A DNA stretch of 64,000 bases from Antedon mediterranea (taxonomy: Eukaryota; Echinodermata; Crinoidea; Comatulida; Antedonidae). This document shows, in pieces, positions 1 through 12,204 of the stretch. The translations under genes and the position numbers were made by a program. Position 1 is the first letter of the stretch. Each line of letters opens with the position of its first letter. The DNA lies in the NCBI RefSeq assembly GCF_964355755.1, contig NC_092675.1, positions 2,576,312-2,640,311 of the forward strand. The letters are read 5' to 3'. A model generated the notes under the pieces. It was not told the origin of the DNA. It did not search any database and saw nothing but the letters and a program-made list of their open reading frames with translations.

Positions 1-1387
1 CAAACTTACCAGCCACCATCGAAAAGAGGGAATGTTTTATAATGCTCTTAAGATTGTTGCTCCTGTAAAATATTCTTATTTATAACATAAAGATCAAGCA
101 AATATTCAACTTTTAAGAAGAAAGATTTCTTTGAACCAATTGAAGTAGTAAAGATAGACTATTATTATTTAATGTTCAATCATATAGGCCTACATGCTTC
201 TCAAGGGTCACGTTAAATATGCATATTTACTAGGCCTACAGGGAGGCAGGCAGGCAGGCATACAGCACCAACCAATATTTTTTTAGAAAGATCTGTAAGC
301 GTACTATATGACCAAACCAAATATAAAAAGAAGACAATTTGTTTTAATATTCGTGTACATTTATTTCCAAAAACAACTATTATAATAAACAATCACAATA
401 TACACATATTTCACAAAACACTTGAGACTTCAATCTAATTCTATTACGATATTCAACATGATAAATGATATAAAGCTGAAATTAAAGAAATCAACTTCGA
501 TTCTAAAGCAAAACAAACTTTACGGTCCATTTAAAAAAAAATCAAACGAAATTATTGACGGGCTGAATTTCACCAAACCAAAACGAGATAACCTATTTCT
601 ACCATACATACGACATCTACTAATACACTAAAGCTCTGTCTACACTATCAAACTAGTTGATAAAAAAAAGTGCCCAAATGGTAGTGATATGACATCATCA
701 TGCCCATATGGGACCACATTAATTTTTGTAGACACATAAAGTTTGAAATTGTAGACAGAGCTTGTTGGTAACAATACACTATACAACGGGACAATAAAGT
801 ACGTTTACCTCAATCCAAAAGAAACTTACGACACAAATCAAAATATGTAATTATCAATCAAAAAATAAAAAAAAAATACTGATGAACCCTGTTGAGGTTA
901 ATAAAATACATCAGTTTACACAATAAATATTTTAAAATACACATAGGCCTACACTACACACACACTATTCACACGAAACATCAATGGTCTATAGACACGG
1001 AACACAAAGGTCTATACACACGGAACATCAAAAGAAATTACAATAGAAATATATGCATCAAACTCCTCAGCCTATATAGGACCTGTTTAGACAATAAACG
1101 AACGACGATAAATAAATACATACACATATTTTCCCTACAGAAAACCGTAAAGAGATCAGAAAAGTGAAACTATTATTTTCAAGGAAGAAAGTATAAATGG
1201 TTTTCCTATAGTTCTAGGATGAAAACTTTTCTTCTTTTTTTTCTGCAGACAAAATGTATATTTATCTGTTTACCGTCGATCGTCTTGTATAAACAAGCCT
1301 TTAAAATTTCACCAGTTAAAATACGCGGCATCAATCAATATAAACATGAATTAACAAAGTGTGAATGAGAGAAATAATAGTATTAAT
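1..1387. other. 3' flank of cyclophilin gene; no gene recognised
   Basis: AT-rich DNA downstream of the minus-strand cyclophilin stop codon; part of it should be that gene's 3' UTR. It holds a short GGCA microsatellite at about 241-260, one MITE at 631-763 and, at 1201-1240, a stretch beginning CCTATAGTTCTAGGATGAAA that recurs at 49507-49530 inside another inverted-repeat element. The small open frames here are low-complexity and were not accepted as genes. Confidence 0.6.
631..763. mobile_element. MITE, family A (AAGCTCTGTCTACACTATCA ends)
   Basis: Short element with inverted ends: left AAGCTCTGTCTACACTATCA, right matching in reverse with GTAGACAGAGCTT. The interior carries the family hallmark GGTAGTGATATGACATCATC. 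At least seven related copies or fragments lie elsewhere in the window (13404, 15873, 47094, 48005, 48549, 57427, 58577). No coding capacity. Confidence 0.85.
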
Positions 1388-2760
1388 CTAAGGGCTTTCT
1401 GTATTCTCTGTGTCTGTTTTGTTGGTCAAGTCTAGGCCTTCTGGGTGAGGCAAGTGGTATGGCTCCTTAACGGCGATGACACCGCAATCTGAAACTCGGA
1501 TGATTCTATCTGGGTAGGCATATTCATTAGTTTCTTCATCAACGATCTCATCAATAACATCCTGGGGAGAACAATTAAAGAAATAATAATTAATAACATG
1601 GCTAACATGCGTGAAAATATGAATTCCAAGTTTAGAAACTGTACAAGATTTCCAAGTAACACATGAGATGTAACATTGGCGGATCCGGGAAATTGAAAAT
1701 ATGAATATCTGGGATAAGCTTACCGGTTTGAAAGCTGATATTAACTCAATCTTTATCATTGATTGTATTGTTGTTACTAATCTGTAACTATTTATTTCTA
1801 CTTCATTTACAATTTTCGTACATCATGAGCAATACAAAGTTTAAAAAAAATGTGCGATGAGAAATCTTTAAAAAATGTGTTTTTTAACAAAATATTATTC
1901 ATCATCATATAAAAACAATTATGTAAACTCAAACCTACCATTCCTTCAATAACTTTTCCAAATACAACGTGTTTGCCATCAAGCCATTTAGCACTGTTCA
2001 ATAAGATGAAGAATTGTGAGTTGTTTGTGTCTGTTCCAGCGTTAGCCATTGATACCCATCCTGGTCCCCAATGCCTCAAGTTGAAGTTCTCGTCGGCGAA
2101 ATATTCTCCGTAGATGCTTCGTCCTGTAAATGATAGATTCAAATGTTTATATTATATTCAATATATTGATTATTAAGTTTAAAATATCATGCGACCATGT
2201 GATTAAAGACATCTTTCTGATGAGTGTATTAGATTAACAAATTTGAACCAATCAAAATTACCTCCTGTGCCGTCTCCGCTTGTGATGTCACCCATCTGGA
2301 GTACGAAGTCCGGTACAACACGGTGGATGATTGTGTTCTTGTAGCTCATACTTTTCTGAAATTAAAAACATTATAAAATTGAATTACCTAGATGTACAGA
2401 AATAAACGTGGTGAAATCGAGTCAAAGACATCGAAGATTACAAGCGATCAAGGCTTTAGTAAGATAGCAGTTGAAATTAATACTCACATCATTTCTCCAT
2501 CCTCCTCTTGCTAAGGCAGCAAAGTTCTGTACTGTAACTGGGCATGTCTCACCGAAAAGTGCAATAACGAATCGGCCAATTGGCTCGTCATCAATCTCAA
2601 TATCAAAGAACACTTTCTTGGTTACAAGTAAATCGTTGGTTCTGTCGCGGTCTGTATCTTCCCATGGTTTATGTTTTCTTGCTTTACGTTTCTTAGCATC
2701 CACAGAAAGGAATGATGCCACCAGGCAGAGAATTACGCAAATGTAAAGTGTTAACTTCAT
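1388..2760 (-). CDS. Secreted cyclophilin-type peptidyl-prolyl isomerase (cyclophilin B-like)
   Basis: Four coding exons read on the minus strand: 2760-2488, 2355-2262, 2123-1939 and 1561-1388, all with GT/AG borders and consistent phase, giving 241 aa. Residues 1-22 are a hydrophobic signal peptide ending SVDA, followed by a basic KKRKARK stretch, so the product should enter the ER as cyclophilin B does. The cyclophilin domain runs from about residue 45 to 225. Visible family motifs are IIHRVVPDF (catalytic Arg retained), [20 protein letters not shown] and the active-site Trp in [12 protein letters not shown]. The usual QGGDFT is replaced by QMGDIT, so it is probably a divergent paralogue rather than strict PPIB. 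No KDEL-type tail is present; the C-terminus is acidic and polar. Role: cis-trans isomerisation of Xaa-Pro bonds during folding in the secretory pathway. The ATG follows a clean acceptor by 3 nt. Confidence 0.92.
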
Positions 2761-2984
2761 GATCTATGAAAAAAAAAATAATGTTAACGATGTCAACAAG
2801 GTCTTCGACTTTGTGGTTTTAATTGCACATTTAAACATTCTAACATTTAGTTTCGAAAAGTTATGCAAACTAGAAAGGATAATTTCTGACGCAAGCGTTT
2901 TCCACAATTTTCATCCTGTTGATGGAGTAGGCCTGCCTACTCACTGCTTCCTTGGGCTCGAATCTAACCCTAGCCACCATTGCA

Positions 2985-3085
2985 AGCTCGGTGGTCTAGA
3001 GGTATGGACGTTAGGCTAGCCCGTGGGTTCGAGTCGACCCACCCGAGACAGTTTTTACGACAGAGTATGACAACAAATCTGACCA
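2985..3085 (+). mobile_element. tRNA-derived SINE head (family S1)
   Basis: Contains an A-box-like GCTCGGTGGTCTAGAGG and a B-box GGGTTCGAGTC at tRNA spacing, followed by CCCACCCGAGACAG. A diverged copy with the same CCCACCCGAGA junction lies at 31700-31790. It does not fold as an intact tRNA gene, so a SINE head is the better reading. Confidence 0.6.
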
Positions 3086-3183
3086 AACTAGAAATATTGA
3101 TACAAATTACAACTACGGCGGTAGGCCAAGTAATATAATAGTGAAACTATAGTAAAGTAACTGACTGCTGACTGATTTTGTAG

Positions 3184-3990
3184 ATATTTATTGCAAGTTG
3201 GAAAAAATGCACCAAATGCCGCTGTTACTTCTGAGTTAGGTAGATTACCACTTTCTGTGGATTGTTTAGTTACAGTTATAAGATTTTGGTTACATATTAT
3301 TACTTTAGATCATGACAGATTCATTTTTAAGTGTTATGAGTTTCAACTTAGAAAAGTTAACCGTAATGAGAATTGTTGGGCACAACAGGTCAAACACTTA
3401 CTCTTTTCTACTGGTTTTGGTTATATATGGTTACAACAATATGTTAATAGTAAAGGTTTATTTTTGAGAGAATTTAAGTTGCGCTTATGTGATATTGAAA
3501 AACAAAAATGCATTCAAAAATTTAGTTTACATAATAAGTTAAGGCTCTTTTCTCTTTATAAAAAAGAAATATGTTTAAGTTATCACTTGACCAACATCAT
3601 TAATTTTAAACAAAGAAGATTATTAACTAAGTTACGTTTAGGGATATTAGAGCTAGAAATTGAAAAGGGCAGATGGGAGGGTGTAGAAAGATATAAGAGA
3701 ACGTGTAAATTATGTAAAAAGAACATTGTTGAGGATGAATATCATTTTATTTTGCAATGCACATTTTACAATGATTTAAGAAAAAGTTTTATTCCAAGAT
3801 TTATTCGTGTTTTTCCTTCTATTAATAAGCTTTGTTTATTACTTTCCAACACAAATTTTACTTATAATTTAGGAAAATACGTCTACTTTGCCTTTGAAAG
3901 AAGAAACCATTATCTTAAGTTATAGTTAATTTTTATTTGTTTGTATTAGGGCCAAAGGCCAATATACTTTGAACCAATAAATTCCCTGAA
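3184..3990 (+). pseudogene. Non-LTR retrotransposon ORF2 C-terminal fragment
   Basis: An open frame of about 244 codons (to the stop at 3923-3925) without a proper ATG start matches the carboxy-terminal part of LINE reverse-transcriptase polyproteins. It has the ELGRLPLSVD segment typical of the region after the RT domain and a terminal zinc-knuckle-like motif, CKLCKKNIVEDEYHFILQC (CxxC...H...C). The RT catalytic core is absent, so the copy is 5'-truncated, the usual result of target-primed insertion. A 3' UTR follows (GGGCCAAAGGCC, then AATAAA near 3977). It lies inside the cyclophilin 5' UTR intron in antisense orientation. The intact frame suggests a fairly young insertion. Confidence 0.85.
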
Positions 3991-4177
3991 AAGGGAAAGA
4001 AGTATGAAGTATGACTGCAAAAGACGTTTCTAAACTGAAATGCACTATCTGAAAAATAATGGTTAGTCTAAATAACAAGAAGAAAATAAAATCGCTTTGG
4101 TATACTTACGATATAGCCTATGTTACTTCAATCAGTTCTGATTCAAAATGTGATGCCAATACAATTTCATAGCCGGT

Positions 4178-4187
4178 ATTTATATAG
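4178..4187 (-). promoter_or_regulatory. TATA-like box upstream of cyclophilin first exon
   Basis: Minus-strand TATATAAATA about 30-35 nt upstream of the inferred start of the noncoding exon that ends at the 4110 donor. Position and sequence fit a core promoter; expression is inferred only. Confidence 0.45.
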
Positions 4188-4997
4188 TAGATCGTGACTC
4201 GCTGTCCAACGACGGCTCTAAAAGCTGTCGCATTTGCCAACACGACATACTACACGTAATGTAAGGCCTAGATGTGTACATATCGTGGGGATTTGTGTCA
4301 TGTATAAGCAGACCTTTGTAACAAAATCTATAATTACAAACGGGATAATGAATCCCTTTTGTTATGCTTAGAGTTTATTGTTTGAAGGTGAAATTGTAGA
4401 TTGAAACTAGACCTAGTCATATTATTTCTTTTCATCTAAGAAAATAGACTATATTTATGTACATGAAAAATGTTAAAATATTAGTAGTAGTTGTAATTTT
4501 CGTAATTGTACGACAGACTAAAAACCACTTTATTTTCTATATATGTTTTGAGAAACAAACCTTCTTCAACACTTCTTAATAACGAAACAATTTGAACAGT
4601 TACTGGAAAAAACGTATCTACCATGATGAAATGTGTATTTTTGTTGCGAAAACCACATTAAGAAAAGTAGTTGTTTGCAGTAGTTGAATTTAATATTCAT
4701 TATACATATTATATATATTTTCTTTAATTGAAGAGGCCTAGAGTGAACATTTATTTTTTTCCTAAAAATTGAATGCCTTCTTCCAATATGGATTGATTGT
4801 TGGATTTCGTTAGGAAGGTAATGACGAACGTTAAATCGGCCAAATTTCGTCTATCGTTACTTTTTACGTTTCCCTATGAATACAATTATGAATATGATAC
4901 GTTTATGAACATTTGAGACGCGAAAAAACAACTTATTATAGTACAGTAACTTTAGTATTATCATTGGCGGTGTGTATTACGTAACAAACCAAACCAT

Positions 4998-5310
4998 TTT
5001 TATACTAGGACGATAACGATCGACGATAACGATCAACGATAACGATCAACGATAACGATCAACGATAACGATCGACGATAACTAGATAACAGTGCATTTT
5101 TCATACATACACACAATAAAGAAATCGTGATTGATCACTTTGCCATGTTATATTTACCCACAAAAAAAGCTAGTATGAAAACCTTTCAAATATCTTTCGT
5201 TTTATCATGCAGATAGTCTGGTCTCTATTGTTTTGTGTAAGAAAAATTTAAAATCTCTTTGTCGTCGTTCGTTATATCGTTCGTATTAATAAAAGAAACG
5301 GGCCTTTACC
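4998..5310. mobile_element. TIR element with internal 13-bp tandem array (family D)
   Basis: The left end TTATACTAGGACGATAAC matches the end of the element at 48952-49613. Just inside, at about 5013-5085, the unit ACGATAACGATCA is repeated about five times. The right side carries related TCGTTCGT/ATCGTTCG motifs in inverse. It looks like a small nonautonomous element whose subterminal repeats have expanded. Confidence 0.5.
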
Positions 5311-5446
5311 GCTTTTAGATTTACATTTTCCAATTCTAAAAACAGAAATATGAAGCGGTGTTAGATTTTAAAAAGAAATTTCTGAGAAATACGAACAGCG
5401 GTTGACGGCAAGCAATGTTATATAAATAATGTTAAACTAGAAGCAT

Positions 5447-5600
5447 GGGGAAACCGGTTAGATCAAGACACAACTTTGCGCTGATTACTAGCTGCATTAT
5501 GAGAGTATATCTCCATACTCTATGGTTTGATCCAAAGAAATGAGGGGTAATAATGTTCTTAGAGGTTTAACAACATTAGGCGCTATATAAATCAGGATAT
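5447..5600 (+). mobile_element. SINE family S2, 3' half
   Basis: Matches the downstream half of the tRNA-derived SINE seen whole at 19807-20084 (minus): GATCAAGACACAACTTTGCG near the start, GAGGTTTAACAACATTAGGC near the end, then TATAAATC and an ATT microsatellite tail. The tRNA-like head is missing (5' truncation). Confidence 0.7.
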
Positions 5601-6170
5601 TATTATTATTAATATTACGACGAAAATGTTCAATATTTCGGCGACAACAGACTCATCTACTACTCGGCTTTGTTTTCGTCAAGGGGTATCCCTGAGTTTC
5701 ATTACCCATTGTCTAAAATGATTATTTACAGGTCCTTAGAACGTGGCAGGTAACACATTGCCTATCTTGTCTACGTATCATCTCGTGGCAAACTCGAAAC
5801 AATTATTACGAGTCATTGTGTGAAGTAACAAATGATTACCAATTGGGGATATAATTTATTAGTTTAAAATAACTAATTAAGGTTAGTAATTACTGATCAC
5901 TGGTTTAATAGGCAACAACATGTTGCAAGCGCACACGTGTTATAAGGATAACACGCACTGTTATGTAACATAAAAAATACAACATTCAATGATGACGTGA
6001 GGGGCCGAGTTGACGTAGGGCCGAGTTGACTAGGGGCCGACTTGACTTCAGCCGAGACGGTTTAAGGGCCGAGTTGGATCGAATTCTTTTGATATCACTT
6101 GGATCTTTCTTCAAAGACAAATTACTGTAAAAAGGACTGGTAATAAATCAAAAAGCTAAAAGTAGTGGAG

Positions 6171-6240
6171 CTGTATCTTGGTGGTTTAGTGTGCTTCGGT
6201 CCTGCTAGTGCCAGAGTTTATAACTCACGATTCTCCCTAC
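6171..6240 (+). mobile_element. Possible tRNA-like SINE head
   Basis: GCTGTATCTTGGTGGTTTAG resembles an A box, and CCAGAGTTTATAACTC lies where a degenerate B box would be. No second copy of this sequence was clearly found in the window, so the call is weak. Confidence 0.25.
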
Positions 6241-6857
6241 TCCACTCCGTAAGCCTCAAATGAAGACTTTGGATTTGTCCGACGAAAATGAGAAAAGGAT
6301 AAACAAATATTTAGTCATATCAGTTGAGTTGCAGTACGTGTGTTGATCTACCGATTGTTTTCATTGCAATATTAACCTTTCAAGTAAGTATTTACGCACA
6401 CCGAACCATCAATGTTACATTCTATACTTGGAAATACTTTAGTGTATTTTTCGTTTAAAAAAAAGAATCTTAGAAGAAAGCAAGCAAACAAAATTATTCT
6501 CAGACATACTAGCGTAAAGATTTGCTTTTATTCCACAAAATACAACCTAACATACGATACAATATTTTGTAGTAAATACACATTAACTTATTCAAAATAC
6601 ATAAATATAAGTTTTAGGTATAACTAAGTTCATTGAAGGCTGATTTATATTTAAATTCACAAGTTTGCACCATTTATTATAATATATACTAGCACAGGTA
6701 ATGTATAACATGTATTTTTTTAAACCAAATAGCGGACACGGCAAACATGTGACCAGTAATTACTGTATGAACGCAATGTAATAAACGTTTACTAAATATA
6801 ATAACGAAATAGCAAAACGATTCTACAGCCGAAATAATAGAGTATACCCCTTCCTTT

Positions 6858-7433
6858 GGGACACCCCTATTCAGTGGACACCCTGTTAAGAAGGTCACTT
6901 TACAATGGAACGAACAAGGACCAACACTACGGCCAATCAGGGACACCCCTATTCAGTGGACACCCTGTTAAGAAGGTCACTTTACAATGGAACGAACAAG
7001 GACCAACACTACGGCCAATCAGGGACACCCCTATTCAGTGGACACCCTGTTAAGAAGGTCACTTTACAATGGAACGAACAAGGACCAACACTACGGCCAA
7101 TCAGGGACACCCCTATTCAGTGGACACCCTGTTAAGAAGGTCACTTTACAATGGAACGAACAAGGACCAACACTACGGCCAATCAGGGACACCCCTATTC
7201 AGTGGACACCCTGTTAAGAAGGTCACTTTACAATGGAACGAACAAGGACCAACACTACGGCCAATCAGGGACACCCCTATTCAGTGGACACCCTGTTAAG
7301 AAGGTCACTTTACAATGGAACGAACAAGGACCAACACTACGGCCAATCAGGGACACCCCTATTCAGTGGACACCCTGTTAAGAAGGTCACTTTACAATGG
7401 AACGAACAAGGACCAACACTACGGCCAATCAGG
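6858..7433. repeat. 82-bp tandem array, 7 apparently identical units
   Basis: The unit starts GGGACACCCCTATTCAGTGG and includes AAGGTCACTTTACAATGG; the repeat distance is exactly 82 bp (ATGGAACG recurs at 6905, 6987, 7069, 7151, 7233 and on). Units look identical by eye, pointing to recent expansion or homogenisation. The open frames crossing it exist only because 82 is not a multiple of 3 and the unit lacks stops in most frames; they are not genes. Confidence 0.95.
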
Positions 7434-7689
7434 GACAGCCTTATAAAGTGGACACTTTGTGGGTCGCGATGGTGTCCCCTTAATAATAGGTAATCACATC
7501 ACTTAGAAAATATCTAATCTTACATCTCCTTGCTTTCAACATACATGGTTTACAAAACACTATTAGCATAACTTAGAACTAAATACATTTTAAAGCAAGA
7601 TCTAAGTATCTTTTCAGATTTGTTTTTAAATAATTGAAGAATAAGCAACACAATATGCATTGAAGAATACCAAAATAAATGAATGAATA

Positions 7690-8155
7690 AGAAATATAAG
7701 TTGAGAAATGAGGTAATGAGAAATAAGGTAATGATGAATAAGCTATGAGAATGAAGAATAAGTTCATGAGGAATAAGGTAATGATGAATAGGTTCATGAG
7801 GAATAAGGTAATAAGGAATAAGGTAATGAGAAATAAGGTAATGATGAATAAACTATGAGAATGAAGAATAAGTTCATGAGGAATAAGGTAATGATGAATA
7901 GGTTCATGAGGAATATGGTAATGAGGAATAGGTAATGAGAAATAAGGTAATGATGAATAAGTTCATGAGGAATAAGGTTTTGAGAAATAAGGTAATGATG
8001 AATAAGTTCATGAGGAATAAGGTAATAAGAAATAAGGCAATGAGGAATAAGGTAATGCGAAATAAGGTAATGATGAATAAGTTCATGAGGAATAAGGTAA
8101 TGAGAAATTAGGTAATGAGAAATAAGGTAATGATAAATAAGTTCATGAGGAATAA
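7690..8155. repeat. Degenerate minisatellite, GAATAAGGTAATGA-like unit
   Basis: About 30 imperfect units built from GAATAAGGTAATGA and GAATAAGTTCATGAG variants. There are almost no stop codons on the minus strand, so long Leu/Ile/His-rich frames appear there; their composition is explained fully by the repeat. Confidence 0.9.
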
Positions 8156-10298
8156 GCATATTTTATTTATTGGATGAAACCACTAATGCTTGTCAAACAC
8201 TATGCTGTTATTGCAACTTTTAATAGGCCTATAAAATAAAAATTCATATTACACTATGTTGCTACTATGCTAAAGCAGGCTTTGGGAATGTTATTTAAAT
8301 ATTTGTAAGTTTTGTTATATGTTATTTTATATAATTAACATTATAAAATCAAAATTTTTAAAAATGCATTACCTACTTTAAGTTATTCTTACTTGTATAC
8401 AAGTTTATAACTTAAGTTTGCACATTTACTTTTGTGCATTTTTGTCAACTTATGTTTATATGTCAGGTCAACATTTATAAAGCAATTAATGTTTAAAATA
8501 TGTTAATTTGCTAATGCTATTGAGCTTATAAAAGAGCATACATTTTATAATTATCTGTCAAAAACCCTAATAACATAATTCAAGAATCAACTTTTCTTTT
8601 TAATTTCTTTTTTGCATTCTATAAATTTACCACTAAAAAAAATAATATGTGTTTTAACAGAAATGGATGCACCCGTCATTAAATTATTAATCAAACAATG
8701 TTTAGGGTTCATAAATATTGATCATATATATAAATTGTTTTTAATAATATTTAGTTTTGATTTTAAAAATATAGTTTATTTTAATTAATTAAATTGACAT
8801 ACTCTATAATAAGCAATTTGTTAAATAGCAATCACAAAATGGAGAGAGATATTACTTATCTAAAATTTAGAATTTTGGGTTAAAAGACATTTTGTTTGCA
8901 CTTGGCACACATTATTAAGTCTCAGATAGGGTTAGTAAAGAATCGGTTTTATTAAACAATCCTTTCTATAAATGAAAAATAAATTGAACATAACTTTACA
9001 CAAATAATTTGGAAAAGGTTATATTAAATAAATACAAAGAAAAAAAAACATGGCAAACATAAGCCAAAAAAAAAAGAAAGAAAATAATACAGTATATACA
9101 AATATGATGAAAAGGCACCTGAGAAATACAGTAAGTAAAAGTAGGTTTCCTTGGTCCAGTCAATGAAGATATCCAAAATTGATTTAGCCTGCTGCTGGAA
9201 TTTCTACATACAGTACATGTTTTGGATTTCAAAATCTAGCATTTTCTAGTGCAGTTACTCTGCATGCATGTTCTAATCTCTCCTATGTTTGTATATAAAT
9301 TGGAAAGATTCACAATATATCTGGGGAAGCAGGTTAATAATGAATTTACTAAACAATTCTTCATACTGTATATAGCTTTATACTCTAAACCCAGTATCAT
9401 AGACAAAGTCTGTGATACAGTGCCACATTTGCATCACATGTAAGTCTGTATCATGTCACATGTAATGCTGCATTTACCCTAACTTAAAACCCTAAAACTA
9501 ATTCCATGATATAAAATTCACATGTGAAGCTGTATCATAAGTCTAACCTTAACATAATACAGATGCCACATGTGATACACATGGGACACTGTATTACAGA
9601 ATGTGCCTATGATACTGGCCATAGAATGCTATATGTGAAGATACAGTACAGAGAATTACATGAAATCATACACATTAGTTATTCTATTGATACATCTCTG
9701 CAAGAACATTACCGTATTTAAACGTACTACCAAAGGGGTGTAACAAAAACATACTAATAATGACACTATAAACAAAATACTGTATTACGCAAATAAATTA
9801 ATAATTCCTGATAGAGGACAATGACCTCATCACATTGCACTACACAAGATGTCACTGGCCGTGACATCTTCTACATTTGTAATGATCTGGTGACACCATA
9901 TAAAGATGGTCACTAACATCATCTACATCATTGCCATCAAATGGCAGCTACTGCACGTTGCCTTCTAAATATAAAAAACTTTTCTTGAAAAATAGATTAG
10001 CAATAGGGTTCTGACGAACTAATTTTAGTTTTAAGTACCAACCTTACAATGTATTTAAAAACCTAAACATTTAAATATTTTTGTATTAGTAATGCAATAA
10101 CATCAAATCACTAAACAATACACATCATATACAACATTCACTTTGTTTTGTGTTTCTCAGAGCAACTATTAACTGTCCTTGCCTTGAACAGATAGAGAAT
10201 GTTATACTGAACTTTAAAGCACTTATACAGTGAGAACATTCAGTTATATAGCATAATAAAAATAATGATAAAAATAACATTAGTATGATAATCTGCAT

Positions 10299-10528
10299 AA
10301 AGCTCGGTTCCCACAAGCAACGTAACGCAATCTACGCAATGCAAGAAAATGCCCTTCCAATAGTCGTGTTTGCCCTCGCCTGTTTGAAATCAAACCTGCG
10401 ATATTCGCAGCACTGTTGCGTCGTCGGTTCCCACTTGTGATTATGCAATACTGCACTTTGCGCCAATATGTTGTTGCGTTGAGTCGATACGTTTTTGCGT
10501 TGCATTGCTAGTGGAAACCACTCTTTAA
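10299..10528. mobile_element. MITE family B, long variant (AAGCTYGGTTCCCAC ends)
   Basis: Begins AAAGCTCGGTTCCCAC and ends GTGGAAACCACTCTTTA. The interior is rich in TTGCGTTG/CGCAATGC motifs, including CAGCACTGTTGCGTCGTCGG. The same interior occurs in inverse orientation at 22770-23055. No coding capacity. Confidence 0.7.
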
Positions 10529-11524
10529 CTGTTCACACAGTTTTCGATTTGTGACGAACGATGACCAATGAGTATGTAGTGTTTTATGCAATGTGTGCAT
10601 GCTGGGATATTAGGATGTTTCCTTGCCCCTTTTACCTCGACAGAGCATTGATAATTTCTAGGACCAGGCAACCGCCGACGACACATTGATTGGCCTAGGT
10701 AAGTCGTCGATCGTCGCAAATCAAAAGCTCAACTGAACTGCTGTAAGCATGAAAGGTTTTCAATTGCTACAGATTGGAATAGCTACCTATGAATAGATTC
10801 ATCCTATTCTATAAAAAAACATTGGCAAGATCATTGAGTTTAAGCTAAACAACCAAAAACTTACAAATTAGTGAAATGGTCAAGTTAATCAAGGTAAAAT
10901 ACATAAAAGGCAGGCTTTGTACGGATACATGACTAGCTTTGGCTACTAGATTAGTAGAAAACATCCAAATATACTGCTCAGACTGTAATCTGTATCTTAC
11001 CTACAGTATAGCTCACTGGTAAGAAAATGACAACACTTTCTATCAGTTGAATCTCAAGAAAATGATAATTAACATTTGTAGCTTCAGCTACTCATGGTAG
11101 ATTTGCTAGTGTCCATTAAACATATACCAAGTGGTTTTTACTAATCCACTGTTTGTTCAGACACTATCTATAGCACTAATCAACTCTAATGTACCAAACT
11201 ATTACAACCATTGGCCTATTCCTTAACTTAATACATTCAAGGTTTACCAAGGCATAACAATGTCTACAAAATATATAAAATACATAGTTTTGACCATAAC
11301 AAACTGGCTCCATACATTATCATAAGAATTGACTTTAAACTTGATGTACAGCGCCTAGACCATGGAAGATAAAATGCCTAGATTATGAAAGTCTAAATAC
11401 AGTATCTACTGTACATGGCTGTTTGTCATACAACCGAAAAACTTGTGAGCATGTGCATATGTTGGATACGCTCTAATAATTCCATAGTCTAGGGGCTGTA
11501 CAGTACAATTAAAAGCTTCCTATT

Positions 11525-11640
11525 AAGCTTGATTCCCACGCAAAACAGTAAATTGACCAATCACAATTTGATGGACCATCCAAACTGTTGCTTGTGATTG
11601 GTCAACTCACTTTTTTGCATTGCAGTGAGAACCAAGCTTT
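11525..11640. mobile_element. MITE family B, short variant
   Basis: Near-palindromic 116 bp: left end AAGCTTGATTCCCACGC, right end in inverse GAGAACCAAGCTTT. The interior contains TTGACCAATCACAATTTGAT and the inverse TGTGATTGGTCAACTC. Confidence 0.8.
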
Positions 11641-12204
11641 ATCACTAAATTCTCTTTTGCAACTCTTTTTCTTTTCTGTTAGCACTTTAAATTTGGAATG
11701 CTACAAAATTTTCTTACACAACAAAACATGTAAAATATTCTCTCTTTTTAAATATTTACAATAGAAACTAAATATGGCACCGTTCAAGATAATGACATCA
11801 TATAACAATTAGTTTTGATTGGTCAAAATAGAATAAATATTTATGAAATGTATGGTAAAAGTAGTTCATGAAACATGAAGACATAATTTGTTAATTAAAA
11901 CGATCAGATGAAGATGAAATAATGTAATAAAATTTATCCCAATATTACTTTCGTTTGAGCTGAAGCACCCAAAATAAATATCATAATAGGACTCACTTTT
12001 GAATTATCATTAAAACTATGTTGTAAATTTTTAAAAAAGGTTACTTAACACAATAGCAAAGCACCTAGGTTGATGATTAAAGATGAAGTACAAGTTATCT
12101 TGTCTCTTGGTTAAAGGCCATATTAGGTAATATTGAGATTATAAATTAACCTTGAATAAATTATTTTAAATGTTAAGAAAGTACCTCGACGTTTTCATCA
12201 GGTA

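Larger units (their letters stand above)
2764..4109 (-). other. Probable 5' UTR intron of the cyclophilin gene
   Basis: On the minus strand a polypyrimidine tract and TTTCATAG acceptor end 3 nt before the cyclophilin ATG. A strong donor, C|GTAAGTAT, lies at 4110-4109. A TATA-like box follows upstream at 4187-4178. This implies a short noncoding first exon (about 4150-4110). The intron contains a tRNA-derived SINE and a reverse-transcriptase fragment, both on the opposite strand. Confidence 0.65.
4190..6857. other. Intergenic region without recognised gene
   Basis: AT-rich, with many short open frames but none with recognisable protein similarity or splice structure. It contains a microsatellite-bearing TIR element (4998-5310), a SINE 3' fragment (5447-5600), a cluster of GGGCCGAGTTGAC-like short repeats at 6000-6075, and a possible tRNA-like SINE head near 6171-6240. 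Confidence 0.5.
8160..12204. other. Intergenic region and probable 3' UTR of the ARRDC-type gene
   Basis: Gene-free AT-rich DNA following the minus-strand stop codon at 12205. The extent of the 3' UTR cannot be set by eye. It includes MITE family B members at 10299-10528 and 11525-11640, and a region at 9380-9620 rich in short palindromic variants of CACATGTGATAC. No other coding sequence was recognised. Confidence 0.5.

Noticed and set aside
2985-3085. Possible tRNA gene
   Set aside because: A and B boxes are present but acceptor and anticodon stems do not form properly; it is better explained as a SINE head.
6856-7493. Series of overlapping ~76-codon open frames
   Set aside because: They are the same 82-bp tandem unit read in three frames; identical peptides recur every 82 bp.
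7579-8159. Long Leu/Ile/Phe/His-rich minus-strand frames
   Set aside because: Produced by a degenerate short repeat lacking stops; no family signature.
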